NCBI RefSeq assembly: GCF_005871205.1
Contig: NZ_SWKM01000013.1
Span: 124,001-188,000 of the forward strand
DNA: 64,000 nucleotides
Direction of reading: 5' to 3'
From: Marinobacter alexandrii
Lineage (GTDB): Bacteria; Pseudomonadota; Gammaproteobacteria; Pseudomonadales; Oleiphilaceae
Shown in pieces: positions 48,759-59,167 of this stretch. The number at the start of each line of letters is the position of its first letter. Within the stretch, counting starts at the first letter, position 1. A program made the translations under genes and the position numbers. The notes beneath the pieces are model-generated. The model saw only the letters and a list, made by a program, of their open reading frames with translations. It had not been told where the DNA came from and searched no databases.

Positions 48759-48788
48759 TTGACAGATGCAAACGATAATAATTATCAT
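48759..48788 (+). promoter_or_regulatory. Near-consensus promoter overlapped by a Fur-type 6-1-6 palindrome
   Basis: The -35 box TTGACA (48759-48764, perfect) and the -10 box TATCAT (48783-48788, 5 of 6) are 18 nt apart on the plus strand. GATAAT-A-ATTATC (48774-48786) is a perfect 6-1-6 inverted repeat of the Fur box type and covers the spacer and -10. Fe-bound Fur would therefore block RNA polymerase. The minus-strand yeaC promoter may also be affected. Confidence 0.72.
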
Positions 48789-48794
48789 TACACC

Positions 48795-48882
48795 ACCAAA
48801 TGACAACGGTCGTTTCATTTGGTCTCTCTCATCAGGAGCTAAAAGCTCTTTTCATGCCCCACCTTTCGGTGGGGCTTTTTTT
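48795..48882 (+). ncRNA. Candidate Fur-repressed small RNA (about 88 nt)
   Basis: Starting about 7 nt after the -10 box, the plus strand can fold as hairpin 1 (ACCAAATGA...TCATTTGGT, 48795-48823, with a C bulge and an inner AACG/CGTT). A C/U-rich single strand, CTCTCTCATCA (48824-48834), comes next, then hairpin 2 (GAGCT/AGCTC, 48836-48848) and a terminator hairpin with seven T. It encodes no protein and both neighbours are on the minus strand. The layout resembles iron-stress sRNAs of the RyhB/PrrF functional class, but I see no RyhB core sequence. It could be a new family. Confidence 0.65.
48856..48882 (+). terminator. Plus-strand Rho-independent terminator between yeaC and rhomboid genes
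   Basis: GCCCCACC/GGTGGGGC (48856-48863, 48868-48875) with a TTTC loop is followed by seven T on the plus strand. On the minus strand it lacks a T-run, so it does not belong to the rhomboid gene. Confidence 0.88.
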
Positions 48883-48888
48883 GTGCCG

Positions 48889-49743
48889 TCACTGTCTTTT
48901 TACGGGCAAAATCAGTGCAAGGGCCACTCCACTGACAAACCCGCCAAGATGCGCTTCATTGGCCATTCGGCCCAGTCCCAGCATTTCCGTAAACGGGGTA
49001 AAACCTATTACCATCCAGACCACGGCAAACGTTACCAGCGCCGGTGGGAACTGGAATCGGGGCAGCTTGCGCTGACTGAGCCAGCAATAACCCAGAATGC
49101 CGTACACCACACCCGACAGCCCACCAAACAGTGGACCCGATACCAGGTACTGAAGGCCATTAGAGAAAATACTGGTGACCAGAAAGAGCGTAAGCAACCG
49201 CCCACGCCCATCAAACCATTCAATCTGACTGCCCAGGAACCACAGCATCACCGAATTGAAAATGATGTGGGTCCAGCTGAAATGCAGGAAATCGGGAGTC
49301 AGCAGCCGCCAGACCTGGCCGCTCGCCAGGGTGCTGGCAAGCGCATCAATCCGGCCCGCGAGGGTTGACCAGTCGAAATCGCGCGGATCGATCATCATCA
49401 GCGCGGCTGCCAGCTCATTGCGACCCATGGACGTAACCCACACCATAAGCAAAGCAACGACAATCGCAGCCAGCACCAGCGGTGCATGTTTGGGCGATGG
49501 CTGCCAGCGCCCACCAACGAAGACAGGGGAATGATGCTGGCGATCGACCGCGTCCCGAAGTTCAGGCTCGGCGAGAAAACGGTCAAGCGCTTCCAGAACC
49601 GGTTCCGCGTGCTGGGGATTTTCCAGCCACAGGACCTGGTGGTCATTTTCCTCGGTGATTCGGTGCGGTACACCCTGGCCCTTCAGCCACTGGCTGAAGC
49701 CGGCGAGATTGACCGTGGTATCCAACTGCTTTACGCGGTACAC
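48889..49743 (-). CDS. Rhomboid family intramembrane serine protease (GlpG-like)
   Basis: A 284-residue protein. A cytoplasmic N-terminal domain (about residues 1-75) resembles the GlpG N domain. The membrane domain has the WR motif region GQVWRLLTPDFLHFSWTHII, the catalytic Ser in GGLSGVVYGILGY (G-L-S-G) and the catalytic His in EAHLGGFVSGVAL. Rhomboids cleave transmembrane substrates within the inner membrane. It is downstream of a metallophosphoesterase gene with a gap of 39 bp, in a nadK-containing block. Confidence 0.92.
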   Translation of the reverse strand: MYRVKQLDTTVNLAGFSQWLKGQGVPHRITEENDHQVLWLENPQHAEPVLEALDRFLAEPELRDAVDRQHHSPVFVGGRWQPSPKHAPLVLAAIVVALLMVWVTSMGRNELAAALMMIDPRDFDWSTLAGRIDALASTLASGQVWRLLTPDFLHFSWTHIIFNSVMLWFLGSQIEWFDGRGRLLTLFLVTSIFSNGLQYLVSGPLFGGLSGVVYGILGYCWLSQRKLPRFQFPPALVTFAVVWMVIGFTPFTEMLGLGRMANEAHLGGFVSGVALALILPVKRQ

Positions 49744-49782
49744 AAACTACCTCGACTCTCGGGGTAACGGGCATCAATAGCG

Positions 49783-50796
49783 TTAACGCTCAACACTGTC
49801 TTCCATGTTGGGGTAGCCCAACTGCTCGGGGCGGGACACATCCACCCAGACAAACTTATCCGGGGACAGCACCGATTCACCGTCCATACGATACGCCACC
49901 AACCGGCCATACTTGACCGCACTGTAATCGATACAGGCGACATTCTCCTTCAGCGGCGCCGGCTCTCCCTCCATCCAGTAGTGGCCAACAAAGACCGGCG
50001 GCGAACTCAGCGGATAGCTGATCAACTGCTTTCGCTCCGCGTCGGTCAGTACCTTCCGCGCCACTTCCGGTGGCAGAGGATCCGGTTGGAAGACCACGTC
50101 AGCGTAGGTCTCGGGGTCATCGGCCCAGAACTTGGTTCGGAAAAACTCCCGGACATAGCCGTCCCGACCGGTGATGCTGGTACCTTCCGGAAGTCGAAGG
50201 TCGGTGCCGCGTAGCAAGGTGTCCATCACCTGACCGGCGAAGGATTCAATCGCGGCCGAGGCATGGAGAAAATCTTCATCGATGCAGGCGCCACCCTGAA
50301 CCCGCTTGAACTTTTCGATGAGGTCGCCATCCCAGCACGCGTGGACCACCCGGAAACCTTCTTCCTCGATAAACAGAGGAATGGTGTAGAACCACTCGAG
50401 GAATTCATTCCATTCATGGGGATGGTCATCAAACTGATCAAGCGTCTCCCGGATCAACCGGTTGTGACGCGCCGTGTGCTCCCGCAGCCACTTCTTGCCG
50501 CTGCCAGGGCGGGCCCGGGTACAGTAACCGAGGGCGTTGTACTCGTGATTGCCCATCACGATCCGGGCGGAGCCGTGCTCCACCATGTCACGAACCAGAT
50601 GCAGGGCTTCGCGGATTCGTGGTCCCCGGTCGATGATATCGCCGATGAAGATGGCCTGGCGCCGGCGGTGCTGGTACACCCCGTTCACCTTGCGGTAGCC
50701 CATTTGCTCCAGCAGCCGGATCAGTGTGTTGGCACAGCCGTGGATGTCACCAATGATGTCGTAACCGCGGTTTGCGGCTTGTCTGTTTACAGCCAT
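49783..50796 (-). CDS. Metallophosphoesterase (calcineurin-like)
   Basis: A 337-residue phosphatase. Metal-binding motifs are GYDIIGDIHG (about residues 13-20), FIGDIIDRG (near 50) and MGNHEYNALG (near 80), and later histidines lie in VVHACWDGD and FVGHYWMEG. The family includes symmetrical Ap4A hydrolases and protein phosphatases; the exact substrate is not clear. ATG 50796 is chosen over an in-frame TTG at 50802. It starts 2 nt after the nadK stop, so they are coupled. Confidence 0.87.
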   Translation of the reverse strand: MAVNRQAANRGYDIIGDIHGCANTLIRLLEQMGYRKVNGVYQHRRRQAIFIGDIIDRGPRIREALHLVRDMVEHGSARIVMGNHEYNALGYCTRARPGSGKKWLREHTARHNRLIRETLDQFDDHPHEWNEFLEWFYTIPLFIEEEGFRVVHACWDGDLIEKFKRVQGGACIDEDFLHASAAIESFAGQVMDTLLRGTDLRLPEGTSITGRDGYVREFFRTKFWADDPETYADVVFQPDPLPPEVARKVLTDAERKQLISYPLSSPPVFVGHYWMEGEPAPLKENVACIDYSAVKYGRLVAYRMDGESVLSPDKFVWVDVSRPEQLGYPNMEDSVER

Positions 50797-50798
50797 GA

Positions 50799-51683
50799 TC
50801 AACTCGATGAAATGTCGCTTGCCCAGCCAAGCTTGTCACGGCAGGTGGCGTAGAAATTGTGGCCCGTCGGATGAATCAGGCGGATCTTGAACGGTTTCTT
50901 GGTGATACGGATGATGTCACCGGGAGCGCAGGCAATATTCATCTGGCCATCAAACGAGATTTGCGGATAGGTTTCATTAGTCTCCCCTATCACCAGTTTG
51001 ATCTCGCTTTTGCCATCGACAACGATGGGACGACTGCTGAGAGTGTGGGGAAACATTGGCACCAGAACCACGGCATCCAGCTTGGGATGCATAATCGGGC
51101 CACCTGCAGACAACGAATACGCGGTGGAGCCGGTAGGCGTGGCGACGATCAGACCGTCCGAACGCTGGCTGTAAACAAAGTGACCATCGATAAAGAGATC
51201 AAAGCCAATCATCCGGGTGGACTTGCCCGGGTGCAGGACAACGTCGTTTAGCGCAGTGCCGAAGCCCAGTGGCTGGCCGTTGCGCTCGACATTGCCGTCC
51301 AGCAGGAAGCGAGTCTCCTCGATGTACTCGCCTTCCAGCACCTTACCCAGGCGCTCTTCCAGATCCGAGGGCGAAATGTCGGTCAGGAAGCCCAACCGAC
51401 CACGGTTAACACCCAATAGCGGAATCTTCGATTTAGCCAGTTCACGCGCGGCACCCAGCAAACTGCCATCGCCACCTACCACGATAACCAGATCACAGAT
51501 TTCGCCCAGCAGCTTCTTGCTGGCCACCTGCAGCCCGTGCCCGGGCAGCATGCCCGCAGTGTCTTCCTCCAGTATGACGTGATAATTATTGGCAATAAGG
51601 TATTGCTTAAGCTGGCGCAAGGATTCAACCACCTTCACGCTGCCCATCCGGCCAATAACGCCAATGTTCCTGAATTGATCCAT
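50799..51683 (-). CDS. nadK: NAD kinase
   Basis: A 294-residue enzyme that phosphorylates NAD+ to NADP+. Conserved motifs are VVGGDGSLLGAAREL (GGDG, about residues 70-77), GVNRGRLGFLTDI and the central GSTAYSLSAGGPIMHP. The length matches E. coli NadK (292). GGAAG precedes the ATG. It is followed closely by the metallophosphoesterase and rhomboid genes. Confidence 0.97.
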   Translation of the reverse strand: MDQFRNIGVIGRMGSVKVVESLRQLKQYLIANNYHVILEEDTAGMLPGHGLQVASKKLLGEICDLVIVVGGDGSLLGAARELAKSKIPLLGVNRGRLGFLTDISPSDLEERLGKVLEGEYIEETRFLLDGNVERNGQPLGFGTALNDVVLHPGKSTRMIGFDLFIDGHFVYSQRSDGLIVATPTGSTAYSLSAGGPIMHPKLDAVVLVPMFPHTLSSRPIVVDGKSEIKLVIGETNETYPQISFDGQMNIACAPGDIIRITKKPFKIRLIHPTGHNFYATCRDKLGWASDISSS

Positions 51684-51796
51684 GAGGCTTCCTGTGGTGT
51701 CGTGATGCGGTGGAGCCCGTCAAATCCATGAGCCCCGTTACAATCTGGCTCACAGTTTAACGAAAGTCGCCCGGATACTGAAAAAAGATCGCGAGG

Positions 51797-53053
51797 TCAG
51801 GCCTGATGCTGTTCGCAACGATCGTCGATACCCGGGCGAAATTCCCCAGGCTGACTGATGCGCATGACGGGCTCGCCACATGGGCCGCCATCCTTCGCGG
51901 CATGCCGGCAGACTGGATGCTCGTAGTGTTCCAGCCAGTCCCGGTAGGCGGGTTCGTTCATGCCACACCGCTGGGCCGCATAGCCCACCGGATTGGCGAA
52001 ATAGTTGTTGATATCCTCGTATTTCAGAGTGACGTGACCGGCGCCAGGCTGATAGGCCACCAGAAACACCGACTGCTTCTTGAGGTGATCCATGATCGAG
52101 TTTTCCACCGGCTCCTGATTCCTAAGGTCGTGGTTTTCCTGCTCCAACGCCACGATCCGGTCGTCGCGGAGTTCCAGTTCACGCTGCTTCCGATCCAGCT
52201 GTTCCCGGAGCAACACCAGCTCGGCATTGGTGTTGGCCTCTTCCCGCTGCTTGCTCTCGCCCCCTGCAGCGATCTGCTCCTGCATCGTCAGATACTGCTC
52301 ATTGCGCTCTGACAGTCGCTTCTTCAGTTGCTCGTTACTCAGGCGCTGGCGCTCATACTTTTGCTCCAGCTCCGCAAATTCACCCCGTAGGGCCTGCAGT
52401 TCCAGGCGGTGTTCGCGCTGGAGATCAGACATAGTGTCACGGTGCACACTCTGCAACGTCTTGATGCGCAGGCGCTGCTCACGGATGACCTGGGCCAGGC
52501 GCACACGATCGGCGGAGTTGCCCGAATCCTCGTCATCTTCAGAAGCATCGGAGTCGGCACTGAGTACCGGAATGACCTCTTCGCGCTGGGCTGGCTGAGG
52601 CTCAATCTTGCGGAATTTCAGGGAATTGCCGTGAACGGCCTTTCGGATGGCCTGGAAGTGATTGTTGCCGGGGGTCATGTCCGGATCCCACAACTCATCA
52701 GCAAGCCGTGGTTCCGGGCATTGGCTACGGCACACCAGCCGTATAGCGCCACCACCCAGATCAGGACCTTTGGCGCCTCGCTTGGCGAGGTCTTCGATGG
52801 GGATGTTCCAGTTGGGGTCCGCCCGCCCTTCCTCATCGAACCAGATGCGGAAAAATACCAGTGCCTGGACGCGCAACTCCGGGTCCAGCTCAACCAGTAC
52901 GGCTTTGACATCGGTTTCCGCGAGGTCAGACAACCCCACGTAACCATCCAGGAACGCACCAAACTCGCTGGCGCGCATCTGGCGGACGACCTGGCCTTCG
53001 TCCATGAAAAATACCGCCGCGTAACCGTCCGTCGACTGGTCGGCAGATACCAT
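51797..53053 (-). CDS. Coiled-coil protein with C-terminal Cys/His cluster, unknown function
   Basis: A 418-residue soluble protein. The N-terminal half (residues 1-150) has AVFFMDEGQVVRQMRASEF and LVCRSQCPEPRLADELWDP. A long coiled coil runs from about 185 to 310 (heptads in REHRLELQALRGEFAELEQ and LREQLDRKQRELELRDDRI). The last about 75 residues carry CGMNEPAYRDWLEHYEHPVC, CGEP and CEQHQ, a set of Cys and His that could bind zinc. The gene sits next to nadK. I do not recognise the family by name. Confidence 0.72.
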   Translation of the reverse strand: MVSADQSTDGYAAVFFMDEGQVVRQMRASEFGAFLDGYVGLSDLAETDVKAVLVELDPELRVQALVFFRIWFDEEGRADPNWNIPIEDLAKRGAKGPDLGGGAIRLVCRSQCPEPRLADELWDPDMTPGNNHFQAIRKAVHGNSLKFRKIEPQPAQREEVIPVLSADSDASEDDEDSGNSADRVRLAQVIREQRLRIKTLQSVHRDTMSDLQREHRLELQALRGEFAELEQKYERQRLSNEQLKKRLSERNEQYLTMQEQIAAGGESKQREEANTNAELVLLREQLDRKQRELELRDDRIVALEQENHDLRNQEPVENSIMDHLKKQSVFLVAYQPGAGHVTLKYEDINNYFANPVGYAAQRCGMNEPAYRDWLEHYEHPVCRHAAKDGGPCGEPVMRISQPGEFRPGIDDRCEQHQA

Positions 53054-53279
53054 CTACTGCTCCCTAATTGTCACAAGATTCACCACCAGCACGTCGAAAC
53101 CACACGGAATGTTCCAACGCAGGCCGGTGTTAGCGGAACCGCCAATGTAAACGAACAAGGGTGGCTCCACAAACTGGCAGACTTCGGCTAACAGTCTAGT
53201 CAGTCAATATCCTGTGCACAGGGAAAAACTGCAACGTTTTGTGAGCGCCGCGGTAACCCGCTGGCGCTCACGCATACAC

Positions 53280-55409
<2,130 letters not shown>

Positions 55410-55446
55410 CTAAGCTACCCGGCTAACTTGCGATCAACAATATCTT

Positions 55447-55466
55447 GGAATAACATTTTGTTATCC
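55447..55466. promoter_or_regulatory. Inverted repeat in the fadH/AraC divergent region
   Basis: GGAATAACATTTTGTTATCC contains ATAACA/TGTTAT (55450-55455, 55459-55464) around TTT. It lies 39 bp before the AraC start and 98 bp from the fadH start. It is a candidate operator for the AraC protein, by position only. Confidence 0.4.
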
Positions 55467-55504
55467 TGAAACAACATGTCAGACAGCGTCTCCCTATAAC
55501 CCCT

Positions 55505-56557
55505 ATGAGCACACGAGTGTCCCCATCACCACAGCGCCAAAACGCCCTCGGCCACATCAGTGTGCTGTACGCCTCGGTACTGTTGCGGGCTGCTGAAGCA
55601 GAAGGCGCCAATACCGAACAACTGACTTCCACATTCGGGCTGAGCGCGGACACCCTGAGCTCGCCGGCCGCCCGTATCAGCATTCCGCGTTATATGCGCC
55701 TGGGGCACGCCGCGATTGCCCAAACCGGCAACCGCGCCCTGGGCTTGCGCATGGGCGCGCTGACCCGCCCGGTCGATACCGGCATCGCCGGATTGGCGGG
55801 CCAATGCGCAGCCACCGTGGGAACAGCCTTATCCACCCTGGTGCGCTACTCCACCCTGTCCAGCCGCAACAGCCGTGGTGCCCCTTCAGTGCGCCCCCGG
55901 GATCGGCAAGTCCTGTTCTATTCGATCCGGCCGTACAATGCGTTCAATTACTTTGTGGTGGATTCCGTTCTGGCAGCCTGGACCCAATTCGTCCGCACGA
56001 TCACCAATCACTACGAAGTGCTTGAACGCGTCACCATTGAATATCCGTCCACCGGTCAGGACGATCTGTTTGAAAGCTGGTTTCGGTGCCCAGTGCACTT
56101 CGGGGCGGAAGAAAACAGCGTCACCCTGAAACCGGAGCTTTGGACACAAGCGTCCCTGAACGCGCAACCGGCCATGCATGAGCAACTGGTGGAAATCTGT
56201 GAGCGGGAATTGCAACAAATACGGCGGGGCTGGACGACAGGGGATCGGGTCAGGCACCTGCTGCCTCCCCTGTTCCGGGGCGAAAGCCCGGGCCTGGATC
56301 TCGTGGCAACCAAACTGGGGGTGGCGCCGTGGACCCTGCAACGGCTATTGAGCGCTGAAGGCACCGGGTTTCGGGAGCTGGTGGATGAAACCCGGAAACA
56401 ACTGGCCACCGATTACATTCGGGAGACGGACACGTCGCTGGCAGAGATTGCCTGGTTATTGGGCTTTGCCAATCCGGCGGCATTTCACAAGGCTTACAAG
56501 CGCTGGTTTAGAATCAGCCCTGGCGAACACCGGCAGCAACTAAGATCAAGCAATTAA
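55505..56557 (+). CDS. AraC family transcriptional regulator (divergent from fadH)
   Basis: A 350-residue regulator. The N-terminal effector domain (about residues 20-230) belongs to the arabinose-binding-like type. The C-terminal double HTH has APWTLQRLLSAEGTGFREL and TSLAEIAWLLGFANPAAFHK with YKRWFRISPGEHRQQL. AraC regulators of this type often control fatty acid or amine catabolism; fadH is the obvious candidate. It is convergent with a small acidic ORF, and the two stop codons overlap. Confidence 0.87.
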   Translation: MSTRVSPSPQRQNALGHISVLYASVLLRAAEAEGANTEQLTSTFGLSADTLSSPAARISIPRYMRLGHAAIAQTGNRALGLRMGALTRPVDTGIAGLAGQCAATVGTALSTLVRYSTLSSRNSRGAPSVRPRDRQVLFYSIRPYNAFNYFVVDSVLAAWTQFVRTITNHYEVLERVTIEYPSTGQDDLFESWFRCPVHFGAEENSVTLKPELWTQASLNAQPAMHEQLVEICERELQQIRRGWTTGDRVRHLLPPLFRGESPGLDLVATKLGVAPWTLQRLLSAEGTGFRELVDETRKQLATDYIRETDTSLAEIAWLLGFANPAAFHKAYKRWFRISPGEHRQQLRSSN

Positions 56558-56640
56558 ATCTCGGTGGCGTCGTCAAAGCCATCATCGTCGTCATACTCTT
56601 CGAACTGACTTTCGATCAGCTCTTCTTCGTAATCCAGCAT
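56554..56640 (-). CDS. Small acidic protein, 28 residues
   Basis: ATG at 56640 is preceded by GGGAGTG, 4 nt away, a good ribosome binding site. The peptide starts MLDYEEELIESQFEEY and continues DDDDGFDDATEI, with 14 acidic residues out of 28 and no Lys or Arg. It lies downstream of tRNA-Asp on the same strand and its stop overlaps the AraC stop convergently. It is too short for standard gene callers. I infer a real gene from the ribosome binding site and composition; its function is unknown, but an acidic tail of this kind could bind a basic partner or metal. Confidence 0.6.
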   Translation of the reverse strand: MLDYEEELIESQFEEYDDDDGFDDATEI

Positions 56641-56760
56641 GGGTCACTCCCGTTTTTAAAAACACACGAGAGCACACACTGAAGCACAGTGATGACAAAC
56701 AAATGACAATGCTGAGGAGGATAAAACAGAAAAGAAAACGTAAATCAAGGAGGGAAAAAA

Positions 56761-56837
56761 TGGCGGAGCGGACGGGACTCGAACCCGCGACCCCCGGCGT
56801 GACAGGCCGGTATTCTAACCAGCTGAACTACCGCTCC
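56761..56837 (-). tRNA. tRNA-Asp (anticodon GTC)
   Basis: A 77-nt cloverleaf read on the minus strand. The acceptor stem starts GGAGCGG and pairs with CCGCTCC, the anticodon stem-loop is CCGGC-CTGTCAC-GCCGG (anticodon GTC), and the T arm is CGGGTTCGAGTCCCG. CCA is encoded and followed by six T residues. Confidence 0.97.
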
Positions 56838-56911
56838 GCGTTGGTTATCACGTCTCACCCACCTTGGGCTGCGCAATCAAGGGTGTGATTGCTCTGTGAC
56901 AACGAGGGCGC

Positions 56912-56939
56912 ATTATAAAGACGCCCTTGTTTATGTCAA
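56912..56939 (-). promoter_or_regulatory. Consensus sigma-70 promoter for tRNA-Asp with GC-rich discriminator
   Basis: On the minus strand, TTGACA (56934-56939) and TATAAT (56912-56917) are both perfect and 16 nt apart. GCGCCCTC follows the -10 box, a GC-rich discriminator typical of stringently controlled stable RNA promoters. Confidence 0.9.
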
Positions 56940-56975
56940 CGCTTTTTCCGAAAAAATATCCGGCATCCGTCTTTG

Positions 56976-58007
56976 CTAAACCGCAGCGACCACTGCGCCC
57001 TTACCCTGCGCGGTTTTTCGGTACTCAATCGGGGTCATATTGGACCACCGCTTGAACGCCCGATAGAAGGTGCTGGGCTCGGAAAACCCGGTCAGATACA
57101 CAATCTCGTCAATGGACTCGTCGGTGGTCGCGAGCAACTGACGGGCCAGTCGATAGCGGAAATCCGCCAATACCTGGTTAAAACTGGTTTCCGCCTCAGT
57201 CAGGCGGGTACGCAGGGTCCTCGGTTTGATTTCAAGACGCTCGGCAACCGCGTCCAGAGTGACCTCACCACTGTCCAGCAATTCGGCGACGATACGCTCC
57301 ACCTGGCCAACAATGTCCTTTTTTTCCAGCCGGGCCACCTGTTCACTGGCAAACCGCTCGTGCAGATCCAGTAGTTCCGGCTCGGCATGTGGAGACGCAT
57401 GGGCCAGGAGTTTCACCGGGAAGTAGAGCCGGTTTTCCTCGGCCCCAAACACCACGTCGCACCCAAGGATCTCTGCAACGTGTTCCTGCCCTTCCGTTCG
57501 CTCGTGCTCGAATTCAACTCGGGACGGGTAAAACGAATTGTTGGTGATGGAACGGAAAAAGATGATCACGCCCTGCACGAAGCATTCGTTGAAATGCTTC
57601 AGGCGACTGACCTCGTCGGAGGCAGCATCCAGCACCATGCAGGCGTCGTCGCCTTCGATAAAGAAATCCGTGTTCGCGGCATCGCTGAGCAAGCGCTGAT
57701 AATTTTGCGCCCGTCGCAGGCCCTCGCCAAAGGTCGGACTACTCAGGAACAGATACTCCAGCACCTGCCCCTTGTAGGCCGGAAGAAGCTGGCCCAGGTG
57801 CAACCCGATGTCCGGATCGCCAGAGACCTCTTCCACCGCTTGCCAGAAATACAGCTGAGCGCTGTGGGGCGTCCGCAGCTGCTCGGTGTAAACGTAGGCT
57901 TCATCAACACCCAGACGACTAAAAATAGCGTCGGTATCAACACCCTTTCGTTTCATCGCCTCATAGATCAGGCGCAACATCACTCCCGCGTCACGAAGTT
58001 CCTGCAT
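56976..58007 (-). CDS. AraC family transcriptional regulator
   Basis: A 343-residue regulator. The N-terminal part (about 15-210) is an arabinose-binding-type domain with AYVYTEQLRTPHSAQLYFW. The C-terminal HTH pair is RLEIKPRTLRTRLTEAETSF and ESIDEIVYLTGFSEPSTFY, then AFKRWSNMTPIEYRKTAQG. It is divergent from the MaoC-type hydratase gene across a 273-bp region and may regulate it. It differs clearly from the other two AraC proteins here. Confidence 0.87.
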   Translation of the reverse strand: MQELRDAGVMLRLIYEAMKRKGVDTDAIFSRLGVDEAYVYTEQLRTPHSAQLYFWQAVEEVSGDPDIGLHLGQLLPAYKGQVLEYLFLSSPTFGEGLRRAQNYQRLLSDAANTDFFIEGDDACMVLDAASDEVSRLKHFNECFVQGVIIFFRSITNNSFYPSRVEFEHERTEGQEHVAEILGCDVVFGAEENRLYFPVKLLAHASPHAEPELLDLHERFASEQVARLEKKDIVGQVERIVAELLDSGEVTLDAVAERLEIKPRTLRTRLTEAETSFNQVLADFRYRLARQLLATTDESIDEIVYLTGFSEPSTFYRAFKRWSNMTPIEYRKTAQGKGAVVAAV

Positions 58008-58280
58008 ACGTTCCCACTTTCTTATTTATCAAATACCACTTTGACCCACCGGACAGTCGGCCGCGCACGCCGGGTCAATGCTTGATCCGGCTCGGTTTGC
58101 CAGAGTCTAAACCTGTAATATAAATGTTCGCAGGCTAACGTCTGGTATTAGAGCATATGAGGCCACGAACTCACAGCTTTACCAGAATGAAAATAGGAAC
58201 TGGTACCTATGCGGTCAAAACATCATCGATCAGATGCGAACGAAATCGAAAGGCGCAATCCGAGCCGGGAGAACACTGAC

Positions 58281-59159
58281 ATGCCAGATCCGCTGATCTA
58301 TCACCGCCAGCCACCAAAACTGCTGCCACTTTACGCCAGGGCCCTGGCACCAAAACACGCCGTTGATAGCAACGAAATTGCCCTGCCCTGCTTGTCAGCC
58401 GAACTGATTGGCGCCAGCACCAACAACGAAACCCTGACCCGTTACGAGGCGATTTGCGGTTTCCACTCCGGCCTCCGGGTGCCAGCTACCTGGCCCCATG
58501 TTATGGCTTTTCCGCTGCAACTGAAGTTGTTGACCGACAATCACTTTCCGTTACCCCTGCTGGGACTGGTGCACCTGCGTAATACCATCACCCAGCACCG
58601 GTCCATCGGGCGCGGTGAAATTCTGGATCTGCGGGTGCGCCTGGGCGCACAGGAAAGCACCAGCCGGGGCCTGGAGTTTGATCTGATCACCGAAGCCTAT
58701 TCGGCCGGGCAACTGGTGTGGGAGGAGTCCAGCATAAATCTGTCCCGAAGACCGGAAACAAAAAATAGCAATACCACAAAGAAGTCCCCACCACCGGAAC
58801 TTGAACGCTACCCCCATACCCTCAGCCTAACTGCGCCGGAGTCGATCGGGCGCCGATACGCCAGCGTCTCCGGAGACCGCAATCCAATTCACATGCATGC
58901 GGTCAGCGCCCGGGCCTTCGGGTTTCCAAAAGCCATTGCCCATGGGATGTGGAGTAAAGCTCAGGCGCTGGCCCTGCTGGAACAGCAAAAGGATTGGCGA
59001 TCAGGCCCAATGAGGATCAACTGCCAGTTCAAGAAGCCATTACTGCTACCCGGAACGGCGCAATTAAACTGGCGGACAGGTGAATCTGGGTGGGACTATC
59101 AATTGCTGAATGCGAAGGGCAATGCGCCGCATCTAAGCGGCCGCATCGAATGGCTGTAA
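58281..59159 (+). CDS. MaoC-like (hotdog-fold) acyl dehydratase
   Basis: A protein of 292 residues in a double-hotdog arrangement. The C-terminal hydratase motif is RRYASVSGDRNPIHMHAVSA (Asp-x-N-x-I-H catalytic Asp and His), followed by KAIAHGMWSKAQALAL. The N-terminal half is a degenerate hotdog. Such proteins hydrate trans-2-enoyl-CoA to R-3-hydroxyacyl-CoA, linking beta-oxidation and polyester synthesis. ATG 58281 (MPDPLIYHRQ) has GGGAGA 8 nt upstream; the in-frame ATG at 58209 is less likely. It converges on the histidine kinase gene. Confidence 0.85.
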   Translation: MPDPLIYHRQPPKLLPLYARALAPKHAVDSNEIALPCLSAELIGASTNNETLTRYEAICGFHSGLRVPATWPHVMAFPLQLKLLTDNHFPLPLLGLVHLRNTITQHRSIGRGEILDLRVRLGAQESTSRGLEFDLITEAYSAGQLVWEESSINLSRRPETKNSNTTKKSPPPELERYPHTLSLTAPESIGRRYASVSGDRNPIHMHAVSARAFGFPKAIAHGMWSKAQALALLEQQKDWRSGPMRINCQFKKPLLLPGTAQLNWRTGESGWDYQLLNAKGNAPHLSGRIEWL

Positions 59160-59167
59160 CCGCGAGG

